From the NCBI GenBank assembly GCA_000611715.1, contig AZYM01000190.1, positions 310,001 to 374,000 on the forward strand: DNA of 64,000 bases, read 5' to 3'. Source of the DNA: Scolecobasidium constrictum UM 578 (taxonomy: Eukaryota > Ascomycota > Dothideomycetes > Venturiales > Sympoventuriaceae). Position 1 is the stretch's first letter. Every line of letters begins with the position of its first letter. Shown in pieces: positions 22,453 to 31,103 of the stretch. The translations under genes and the position numbers were made by a program. Below the pieces are notes generated by a model, which was not told the DNA's origin, ran no database searches, and saw only the letters and a list, made by a program, of their open reading frames with translations.

Positions 22453-22812
22453 GGTGATGTCGGCGTAGAGAAAAGGTCCAGAGCCTCTCGAAAAGGATTG
22501 ATGCTCGGGCCAATGGTCGCTCAGTTGGAGATTGCTGCAATGGGCTCGATCACAAGAGATACTTAGTATGTAGTAAGATAATGTGCTCAAGGGATGGCTA
22601 CATGGAATGAACCCAAATCGCCGTGCAGGTTCATTCTCCCGCCGGGACATCAATCTCCCGTGTGAAGACACGATGATGTGCCACAGAAAGTGCTAATCCT
22701 CTGGCGTCCGTCACCCCCGACCAAATCCGCTCGAACATCTCGTGCAGATACAATCAGCTCCTATGTACAATGTCTAGAGTCACAACGCTTTGACTTAATT
22801 CCCTACCAAGCT
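22453..22812. other. Promoter of the aldolase gene
   Basis: About 360 bp between the aldolase start and the stop of the transporter gene on the same strand. The upstream frame is open for some 70 codons but has no conserved content. No other feature was recognised. Confidence 0.4.
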
Positions 22813-24482
22813 TCACACAGATCGGCGCTCTACCTGAATGGCAGGATCTGCCTTCTCTTCGAGCACTGCGCCTTCAGCCCGAACACTTTCCTCAGAGACA
22901 TCAACGACCCGATCTCCAAATGCCTGCGCAATCTCCTCAAGTGTCTTTTGTTTCGTTTCCGGATAGTAGAAGTAGATGATGACCCAGTAGATGGTGCAAC
23001 ACCCGACGAACACGTAGTAATAATTCTCGCCGATGTTTGCGAATGCGCTTGGTCCAGCTTGCGTGACTACTCGACGTTAGAGGATGGTTCTCTCAACTCC
23101 AAGGATACGTGCACTCACGTCCGACATTAACAATGTAATGAGCTGCTGCAGAAACACCCATGATGCGGCTACGAATCGAGACAGGCAGCACTTCGGCACC
23201 ATAGAGCCAGGTGACACTGTTGATGAACACGTCTAGCCATTTGTTAGCGCACGTCATGTATAGTAGAACAGATGCGACTTACAGTAAAGCACGCCGAAGA
23301 CATAAATGCCAACGACGCCAAAGGCTTTTCCGACACGATTATCAGTGTTCTGGAATTCGCGTTGCATGACAGCGGCATATATCTCAGTAACGATGACGCA
23401 TGCGACACCGATCAGAAGCATCCTGGGTGCATTAGCACGGTATTCAATTGTATGCCGGTGAATACTCACTTGCGTCTACCCAGGCGATCTGGGAGAAACC
23501 GAATACTGATGGCGTTGGCAATGAGGATGATCGATCCCCACACTCCCGTAAGAGCCAATCTCGTCTCGTAAGCAATACCAAGGGAAGCATAAAGCCTGGT
23601 CTGGTAGTACTGGATGACGTTGACGCCCGTGACGCTCGTCAGGATCTGCACAGATATCGCGACCAAGACCCGGTGCTGGTACAACTTCCAGATTTCGACC
23701 CAGCCCGGAATCTTGCGCTCCATCTCATACTCGATCTGGCCGCGCATGATGCCAAACTCTTCTTGCACATCGTGGGCGTGCAAATCCGCTCTGATGCGTG
23801 CGAATGCTGTTCGTGCTTCTTCCACTTTGCCCTTCTGAATAAGTTCTCGAGGCGATTGCGACATGAACGTCGCTAAACCAGCGAATAGGATAACACCCCA
23901 GGGTATCTGGATTGCAAGTGGTAGTCTCCATTGAGTCGCTCCATAAGGAGCATACTGGCAAGCGAAACCGATCCAGTTTGCGAGAAACTGACCGAAGGCA
24001 AGTCCAACGCCGGAAATGCCACCGATGAGACCACGGTTCTGAGGAGGCGCGATCTCACTGAGGTACACTGGTACAGTACCGCTCAAGCCGCCAACGCCAA
24101 TGCCAGCAATCGCGCGGCCAGCCAGAAGCATGCCGATATTGCGAGCGCCAGTCTGAAGCGACACACCCAGAGTGACAATGATGCACATGAGTTCCATGAA
24201 GCGCAAGCGTCCCAGTCGGTCACTGATGGCCACTTGAAGCAGAGATCCGACTGTCTCGCCCGCTATGTAGGAGGAGACCACAGCTCCAATGGCAGCATTA
24301 CTGGGGTCGTTCATGTAATCAAGGAAGCTTCGATGAGCAATCGTCGTAGTCGCAATACCAGTATCGAAGCCCTGGGTAGGTTAGCACAATCCGTCAATGA
24401 TGGGATGAAGCGCAGCACGAACATAGAGGATGAAGCCGATGGACGCGAAGCACGCGACACCAAAGGTATACCACTGCCCCAT
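22813..24482 (-). CDS. MFS sugar porter
   Basis: Five exons (24482-24423, 24371-23470, 23422-23283, 23232-23119, 23066-22813) with introns of 47-52 bp give 489 residues. All junctions keep frame. It has about 12 membrane helices. Signatures of the sugar porter family are GFDTGI at the first helix, DRLGRLRFM, GRAIAGIGVGGLSGTVPVYL, the SEIAPPQNRG loop, YYQTRLY in helix 7, LPDRLGRRK and the C-terminal PETKQKTLEEI. Sugar porters import monosaccharides, and some import sugar acids such as quinate or galacturonate, by proton symport at the plasma membrane. Its place between the aldolase and dehydratase genes suggests it imports the cluster's substrate. Confidence 0.92.
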
Positions 24483-25026
24483 CGTCACTTAAGATTGAGC
24501 AGGTCGATGTTTGGGATCATGAGACTCGCAGTGGATGCATGTCGACTATTTGATCTTCAGGTAACCCCAGATCTGAGATTGCGTAGATGGTTCATGATGC
24601 TCTTCGGAGCCAGGCTAGCGAAAGACCGGCACATCAATGTACCGCGACTGAGAAGCATATCCATGCTAACATGACTCGACCATCTTGGGCGGATGGAAGT
24701 TTAGGGAGACATGGATTCTGCGAGGTTGTCGCTCACAAGTAGAGACGAGCGATCACTCCGATAATGAAACCATGGATGGCTTCAGTGGATGTATAGTAGG
24801 AGTCTTTCTGGGGGAGGCCGAGAGAGAGAGGAGACAAATCTACTAAACCAAATTAGGCAGAATGCACTAACCCATGTTGGGACATCCATCTTGGGACTTC
24901 GACGTGATTACACCTGCCCCGTCACAAAAACCTCTTACCATGCTGCATCAATCGACCCTAGAACTCGATTTGAACATCAAATTTCATCAACAACGATGAT
25001 ATATTCATGCCTACGGAAGTAGCATT
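24483..25026. promoter_or_regulatory. Promoter of the sugar porter, with a block shared with the dehydratase promoter
   Basis: 540 bp upstream of the porter start. At about 24813-24876 there is a GGAGGCC/GAGGAGA stretch followed by GCAGAATGCACTAACCCAT. This resembles the sequence at 26340-26386 upstream of the dehydratase gene, in the same orientation. It may be a shared regulatory element. Confidence 0.4.
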
Positions 25027-26191
25027 CTAGGAATACGTTGCGACTGGCTGACCAAGCACTTCCATTCTTGGTTCAATGCCAAAACCTGGTGCTAATGGGG
25101 CTGTGATTAAGCCATCCTCCACGACATAAGGCCCGTCTGCTGTCTTGAGAGTTGTCATGTCTCTGCATTCGAGGATACAGCGAAGGTTTCGTTGCGGTAC
25201 GGTCTGTGCTAAATGGACGATTGCCGCGAAAGCAATGTCAGAACCCATGGTCTCTTGCACTGACATCGTGTAGCCCGCAGCTAAGCAAATATCCAGCTGA
25301 TGACGGCCCTTGGTGAGCCCACCAGCTTTCGAGATTTTTAAACCGATGCCATCAGCTGCGTCATCGGCTATAAGATGTGTCACGGAGTTGTCGTTGATGG
25401 ACAACTCGTCAGCTATGATGGGTACATCGGTCCTTCGTCTAAGCGAGGCAGTCTCTTGCCAAGTAGCGCATGGCGCCTCTAGAACAAAGTCAAGACCTCT
25501 GGGCAGTAGTCGCAGCATTCGTAAGGCCGTCTCGACCAACAAGCCGCCGTTGGCATCAACGAGGAAGAATTCGCCAGCCTGCTGGTCCTTCAAGCAGTGA
25601 GTGATGATCTCCGCATCTGTCGAGGGTTCGCCACTGATTTTGACCGAATGCCCGCTATAACCTCTACGGCGATGGTCTTCAACACGTTGTTGCATCTCCG
25701 TAGGCGCGCCAACGTGGATTGATGAAATGATCGGCAGCTTGACGTCCGTACGCCCTCCTAACAACTCGCATACGGGCATGCCGGTAGATTTGCCAAAGAT
25801 GTCCCAGCAAGCGTTGTCCAATGCAGCCTTGGCGTGCTCGTGGCCAGGAAGCACATCGTCCATGGTTTCGTAGATCCTCTCGACTCTGGAGCGTGTGTTA
25901 GTACACACGCGGCCATGATTGTGAGCGCCTTCACCTTCGAGGGTCCTGACCGATCAAGTGGGGTGCGAGCTCTGCAATGCCAGCGCGAACTCCCAGGGCG
26001 TGGGCTGCAATGTAATTCGATCCGAACGGAGTGCTTTCGCCCCATCCTGTAATGTTGTTGTCGGTGGTGATGCGAACAATCGTGCTATCAAAACTTGTAT
26101 ATGAACGCCCACCCGATAGCTTATACACTCCGCCAGAGTAAGGGAGGTCGACTTGGAAAACAGCAATTTGCGCAATCTTGAGAGATTCCAT
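25027..26191 (-). CDS. Enolase-superfamily (MR/MLE) dehydratase or racemase
   Basis: Exons are 26191-25935 and 25885-25027, with a 49-bp intron (GTGAAG, ACTAAC branch, TCCAG), giving 371 residues. The N-terminal capping domain includes GWGESTPFG. The barrel has Lys168 (SVKIS), metal ligands Asp196 (VDANGG), Glu222 (LEAP) and Asp245 (IADE), and Lys269 (LKISKAGG). The two opposed lysines mark the MLE subgroup. The text resembles cis-3-hydroxy-L-proline dehydratase and hydroxyproline-betaine epimerase relatives more than the fungal L-galactonate or L-rhamnonate dehydratases. It probably dehydrates or epimerises the imported acid; the substrate is unproven. Confidence 0.85.
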
Positions 26192-26365
26192 GGCTTGTGA
26201 TTGTAATTTGAAGATCATAAAATCGATAGAACGAGGCAGCTATATACTGTTCTATAGGACATTCGTAGGCTGTGCCGATATTGATAGTTGATCGAGAAGG
26301 CGGCAGCTATGCTCAAATGCCCAAGCTTGGATTCATCTGGAGGAGGCCAAAACGAGGAGAGTTAA

Positions 26366-26481
26366 GCAAGATGCGCTAAGCTAAATTACTAGATGAGGAA
26401 ATCAGCAGAAATGAACTGCGAGAGGCCTTCGTACTATACAGACGTACTATACAGAATAAAGTAAGATGCCCTAAGCCAAAT
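26366..26481 (+). repeat. Two copies of a 21-bp motif in the promoter
   Basis: Copies at 26366-26386 and 26461-26481 agree at 18 of 21 positions, with the core AAGATGC-CTAAGC-AAAT. Both are followed by a GAGGA stretch and then AAATGAAC, so the duplicated unit is longer than the motif. Between them is ACTATACAGACGTACTATACAGA, itself a short direct repeat. Confidence 0.65.
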
Positions 26482-26525
26482 GAGGAGATGCGCGAAAATG
26501 AACCCTTTTCGGGAATGCAACGCAC

Positions 26526-26601
26526 AACTGTACAATCACAAGGCGTGTTGATCATTGCTTTCAAACTGTACAATTACAAGACGTGATGCGCATTGCTTTC
26601 A
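26526..26601 (+). repeat. Tandem 2 x 38-bp repeat
   Basis: Unit 1 is 26526-26563 and unit 2 is 26564-26601. Each starts AACTGTACAAT and ends CATTGCTTTCA, with about six differences. It lies 87 bp upstream of the oxidoreductase start and can be read as a duplicated regulatory element. Confidence 0.7.
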
Positions 26602-26687
26602 AACGGAATTGATATAATGCTGTCGTTTTCCATGAAGACCATGCGCAATGCTTCGCCATCGCATCGTTTACTTCCGACAATTCGAAG

Positions 26688-27797
26688 ATGAAGCAATGGA
26701 CGACGGATTTCTCAGGACTGGCGAACTTGCGTCAAGTCGAGGTCGATGATCCTGAGCCAGGTGAGGGTGAGGTTCTGGTCAAGATCAATGCCGTTTCATT
26801 GAACTTCCGCGATTTCGAAGGTAGGGTAATCACCTATCCCGCTAGACATGTCTTATTAACATGAGCAGTGTGCATCGGCGACTACGATCATCATGATGGC
26901 ATCGAAGCTCCAAAGTCTGTAGTGCCATGCTCAGATATGGTCGGAACAGTCGTTCGCTTCGGAAAACAGACAAGCGACACCTCACTGCGAGAGGGTGACC
27001 GTGTCATGGCTATCTTCAACCTTACGCATCTCACGGGACAGATCACGGATGAGCATCTCCCTTCCGGTCTAGGTCACCCACTTGATGGTGCGCTGCGTGA
27101 GTATGGCTGCTTCCCAGCTTCTGGTCTTGTGAAGGTACCCGACTACTTGAAAGATGACGAGGGTAGCACGTTACCGATCGCAGCGGTGACTGCATGGATG
27201 GCGCTGAACTGGATGCAGCCCATTGGGCAACACACCCAAGGTGCTGAAAAGATCGTGCTTCTCCAAGGTACGGGCGGTGTTTCTATGGCTGGTCTCCAGC
27301 TCGCCAAAGCCAGTGGTCTTACCACGATCGTGACATCGTCTTCGGATGCGAAACTCGAAAGGGCCAAGGCCCTTGGAGCAGATTACACGATCAATTACCG
27401 CTCGCACCCAGACTGGCACGAAGAAGCCATGAAGTTGACTGACGGGAAAGGTGCGGACATCATCTTTGAGCAAGGCGGGCCCGCGACGCTTGCGAAGAGC
27501 TTTGCGTGCATCAAGTGGGGCGGCTGCATCTCCTGCATCGGGTACTTGAGCGGAAAGAAGGACGATGCAGATGATAGAATAAATACTAATGTCTTAGCAC
27601 TGAGGAGGAATGTTACTCTGAAGGGCATATGGAATGGGCCAAAAGATCGTCTCGAGGAAGCAGTGCGGCTCTATGAGCAGAGACAGGTCCATCCAGTCAT
27701 TGATAAGGTCTTTGCTTTTGATCAGGCTAAGGAAGCGCTGGAGTATTTAGCCGCGGGATCGCATTTTGGGAAGGTTGTGGTAAAGATCACAGGCTGA
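26688..27797 (+). CDS. Zinc-type MDR alcohol dehydrogenase/quinone oxidoreductase
   Basis: Exons are 26688-26820 and 26869-27797, with a 48-bp intron (GTAGGG...GAGCAG), giving 353 residues. N-terminal GroES-like domain: VSLNFRDF, then CIGDYDHHDG and SDMVGTV, where classical zinc-ADH Cys/His ligands are mostly absent. That places it nearer the zinc-less quinone-oxidoreductase branch. Rossmann part: LLQGTGGVSMAGLQLAK, the GADYTINYR strand and a C-terminal HPVIDKVFAFDQAKEALEYL segment. It shares the repeat-rich promoter with the dehydratase and may reduce an aldehyde or enone product of the pathway. Confidence 0.85.
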
Positions 27798-28068
27798 TCT
27801 TGATACATTTGGTGTCTGGGTCAACAATTGAGGTCTTGCATTCTTGCGTTCGATATTCAGGCAGACTCTGGATACTCCATTAATTTGAGCATCTCATGTT
27901 TACTTATGTCTTACAGCGGCTGCAATGATTGGGCACAAGGCGAAAGCTTAAGCGCCACAGCAGCTGCAGCCCCACCTCAGCAGGACCTGGTCTTTGCATC
28001 AACATCGATACGAAGGACGAACAAGACCATCTCTTCTTCACAAATTGCTCTTCCGGCAACCGAACGAA

Positions 28069-29658
28069 ATGAGACTTCTACGTTCAGCAGACCTCACCTT
28101 CGAGGAATTCATGGGTGATGAGCTACCTCCCTACGCCATCCTCTCACACATGTGGTATCCAGCCAAGGAGGAAATCACATACCAGCAGATGTGCTCTGGA
28201 CTCGACACTACGAAACGAGGCTACGAGAAGATCGTCAAGTTTGCCAAGGTTGCACGACAAGACGGCCACCATTTCATCTGGGTGGATACCTGTTGTATAG
28301 ACAAGAGCAGCAGCGCGGAGCTTTCGGAAGCTATCAACTCCATGTTTCGATGGTATCAAGATGCTGCGGTGTGCTATGCATATATGCACGATTTGACGAT
28401 TAAGGTCGACCAAGCAGCGGGGCTTGATGATGCTAGTATCGAGATGTTCGAGAAGAGCAAATGGTTCACTCGAGGCTGGACATTGCAGGAGCTGCTGGCG
28501 CCGAAAGATGTGCTCTTCTTCTCCTCGGACTGGCGAGCAATCGGGGATACGCGAAGTTTGAACGAATCGATTCAAAGAGCGACCAGAATTCCAGCCAGCG
28601 CATTGAGTGGAACACCACTTCAGCAGTTCTCCATTGCGCAAAGGATGTCTTGGGCCTCAGACCGAGTCACCACGCGGGTTGAAGACACAGCATATTGCTT
28701 GATGGGCATTTTCGACATCAACATGCCTCTTCTGTATGGTGAAAGGGAGAAGGCGTTTCAGCGGCTGCAACGACTGATTGCGGAGGATTCGAGTGACCAA
28801 TCGATCTTCGCATGGAAGGATCCGTCGCTTGCGGAGGACCAAGAGATCAGCATATTCGCCACATCTCCAAGACAATTCCGGGACTCAGGAGATATCGTGA
28901 GCTTGGAATTTGTGGCCTGGACCGACGACTGCCGGTTCACGAGTCCGGGTTTACGTATTGAGCTTTTCTTTGTCGATGGTCATCAGCTCATCTCACGCCA
29001 TTCAAGAGGTCACTATCTGGTGTCTCTCGAGTGTTATTCATCTTCGTCCTGGAAACACAGTCCAGCAATACATGTTCGTCAACTTACAGGATTGAATGAG
29101 AGCTGGCGCTCGAACCACAACACGCGCTTCGTGCGAGTGGCTGGCAACAAGCTCGAATTGTTATCTAATAGGGACAAGTCTACTGGTTTCCATTCGACAG
29201 TGTGTATGCAATTAGCACCGCCTGCTTATCTCGCATTTGCTTCATTGCCTCCGGAACTTACAATGTGCTATATCGGCTGGCACAAGAGTCCATCGGATGA
29301 GTACTTTACTGGTCATACAATGTTCCCAAAAGACTCTTGGGATCGTCAGATACAGGCTTTCATGGTGGACAAAGCATGCGGTCCCTTTGGCGCGATCGTA
29401 GACTACCATAAGCACACTTCAACAATGACCATTTTTGGCCTCAGAGCCAAAAGGGAACCTTGGATTGTCTCGCTTTGTGAGGCAGCACAGCCGGGGGACT
29501 GGATGTCGTACATGCCGTCTGGCACGGAAACACAGAGCTCGTATGTGGTCCTCAGCCAATCCACTTCTAGCAGGGAGGTATACAAATCCCAGATATGGCG
29601 GCCAGATCCAACTAGTGATCAGATATTCTGCATTGATATAGGGTTTGAGAGACATTGA
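28069..29658 (+). CDS. HET-domain protein
   Basis: One exon, 529 residues from ATG 28069; earlier in-frame codons are not conserved. The HET domain fills residues about 20-250: AILSHMW, FIWVDTCCIDKSSSAELSEAINSM, WFTRGWTLQELLAP, and DTAYCLMGIFDINMPLLYGE. The rest has no recognised domain. There is no NACHT or WD-repeat part, so it is not a HET-E-type STAND protein. HET proteins take part in allorecognition and can trigger cell death between incompatible strains; most, including this one, have no tested function. It is one of three HET loci in the window. Confidence 0.88.
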   Translation: MRLLRSADLTFEEFMGDELPPYAILSHMWYPAKEEITYQQMCSGLDTTKRGYEKIVKFAKVARQDGHHFIWVDTCCIDKSSSAELSEAINSMFRWYQDAAVCYAYMHDLTIKVDQAAGLDDASIEMFEKSKWFTRGWTLQELLAPKDVLFFSSDWRAIGDTRSLNESIQRATRIPASALSGTPLQQFSIAQRMSWASDRVTTRVEDTAYCLMGIFDINMPLLYGEREKAFQRLQRLIAEDSSDQSIFAWKDPSLAEDQEISIFATSPRQFRDSGDIVSLEFVAWTDDCRFTSPGLRIELFFVDGHQLISRHSRGHYLVSLECYSSSSWKHSPAIHVRQLTGLNESWRSNHNTRFVRVAGNKLELLSNRDKSTGFHSTVCMQLAPPAYLAFASLPPELTMCYIGWHKSPSDEYFTGHTMFPKDSWDRQIQAFMVDKACGPFGAIVDYHKHTSTMTIFGLRAKREPWIVSLCEAAQPGDWMSYMPSGTETQSSYVVLSQSTSSREVYKSQIWRPDPTSDQIFCIDIGFERH

Positions 29659-29789
29659 CTGAAGGTCTTGGGGTTGCAGAGCCAAGTTCAATCGGGTCCG
29701 ACGACGAGAGCCTCAACGAGATGAGCACTAGAATACCAGGCCTTTGGAACATGAAGTAGTTCGAGTGAGATTGTAGAAACTGAGTCTAG

Positions 29790-30110
29790 CGGTTCGAGAA
29801 TGTTCAATTGCAACAGGTTTCTTGCAGCGTTCTGTACAGTTGCTGTGCACGAGACCACTCCCGTGATCGCAAAATCTAGGAAAAATCAGATCAGTGTCTC
29901 ATGCAAGGATCTGGCAAGACCCACGATTGCCCCTCACATTGACCTCGAATCCTTGACCACGAAAAATCGCCTCTTTGACCCCGGGATTTCGAGAGTGTGT
30001 TCAATTGCGTCAGTTGTCTTGCAACGTTCTTTGCACTTGGTCAACGATCCGGCAAGAACTTTGATCGCACCTCACAGTGACCTCGGATCTTTGAACACAA
30101 ACCACCGCTC
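29790..30110 (+). repeat. Imperfect tandem duplication covering a gene's 3' end
   Basis: A block at about 29790-29965 is repeated at about 29989-30110. Matching parts are TCGAGAATGTTCAATTGC / TCGAGAGTGTGTTCAATTGC, CTTGCAGCGTTCT / CTTGCAACGTTCT, and GATCTGGCAAGA...CCTCACATTGACCTCG / GATCCGGCAAGA...CCTCACAGTGACCTCG. The second copy includes the stop and last codons of the minus-strand gene that ends at 30072. The first copy is a decayed duplicate just downstream of that gene. Confidence 0.6.
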
Positions 30111-30824
30111 CGCCACTGTCCTGACCTTCACTGTCCTCCCCACCCATCCTCTTTCTCCAGCCCCAAAACTCTTCGTAGTGACATTGAGAAGCGACACTTC
30201 CTCCTCCCACGGATCACCGCCACGCAGAACCCGCGTAGGTGGGTTTGAATCCATCGCATCGTCGTCAGAACGCATCTCCGTGTCCATTGGTGGTGCAGGG
30301 ATTCGAGAAGAGCACTCCACAACGAGTAACCTGGCTTTGGCGTGTGATGCAGCTTCCACGACTGATGCAAATGTGCGGCTGAGGCCTTGCGCTGAGAATG
30401 ATGAGATGCTGCGGTGCAGTGTTATTGGGTTCTGCAGAGCAATCGTTCGACGTGCTGAATTATCGCCATTCTGCGCAGCTGGAAACTCGTAGACGGACAA
30501 GTATGCCATCAATTGCGGCAGTGTCTCGCAGAAAGTGACGCACACATCCTTCGCATTCGCCAACTGCCGCAATGTTGGAACGAATAAATCGTGTTTTCGT
30601 CTCGACACACGCTTGAGCCTTTTCCTTGACAGACCAGATGCGCGAGCATCTTCGAGAGCCAGACTCTGCTCATGCTTGATGGAGGCGAGGAGTTCTTGAG
30701 TAAACGCCTCTTGGGTTGAGCAGATGATCAGATGGAGTTGTCCCGGTATTTTGTGGATAGCATGTTGTACAAATGTCGTGAGCTCGATGGGATGGAGTAT
30801 CGCTGGCTTTGGTACGGCGGCCAT
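30072..30824 (-). CDS. Conserved ascomycete protein of unknown function
   Basis: One exon of 250 residues from ATG 30824; the frame is open 10 codons further up. The N-terminal half looks like a small alpha/beta domain (PIELTTFVQHAIHKIP, LHLIICSTQEAF). There is a basic linker (RKRLKRVSRRK), then a segment predicted as strands and helices (KARLLVVECS). The C-terminus DPWEEEVSLLNV...GWVGRTVKVRTVAERWFVF has a dense pattern of conserved-looking Trp and Arg. I recall similar C-termini in ascomycete proteins but cannot name a function. There is no signal peptide or membrane segment. Confidence 0.7.
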   Translation of the reverse strand: MAAVPKPAILHPIELTTFVQHAIHKIPGQLHLIICSTQEAFTQELLASIKHEQSLALEDARASGLSRKRLKRVSRRKHDLFVPTLRQLANAKDVCVTFCETLPQLMAYLSVYEFPAAQNGDNSARRTIALQNPITLHRSISSFSAQGLSRTFASVVEAASHAKARLLVVECSSRIPAPPMDTEMRSDDDAMDSNPPTRVLRGGDPWEEEVSLLNVTTKSFGAGERGWVGRTVKVRTVAERWFVFKDPRSL

Positions 30825-31103
30825 TGAACAGACTTCAGGAGGGCGACGCGTCAATTCGACGCGTTCTTGCGGTTCTAAAGACCGAATATGCTTTCCCAGG
30901 ACCAGATCTCCTCATATCTGGCATGCTTCCAAATTTTGTGATAATGTTGTAGTAGTTTTGGAGCACAGAGTACAGGTGACGCCATGCATCCCTACGGCGG
31001 GATCCTTGCACCTCGATGTGGGGCTCGCAGACCTCAACCCACGAACCGGTTGCGCCAGCGACCACAACTCCAGACAAAGCAGTCTGGGAAGAGCTGGGGA
31101 GTC

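Larger units (their letters stand above)
26192..26687. promoter_or_regulatory. Divergent promoter between dehydratase and MDR oxidoreductase genes
   Basis: A 496-bp bidirectional promoter rich in short repeats (listed separately). A TATATA at 26241-26246 lies about 50 bp upstream of the dehydratase start and may be its TATA box. The repeated direct motifs suggest a cluster regulator binds here. Confidence 0.5.

Noticed and set aside
29800..30492. Plus-strand 230-codon frame
   Set aside because: It is antisense to the conserved gene at 30072-30824, whose text is clearly more protein-like.
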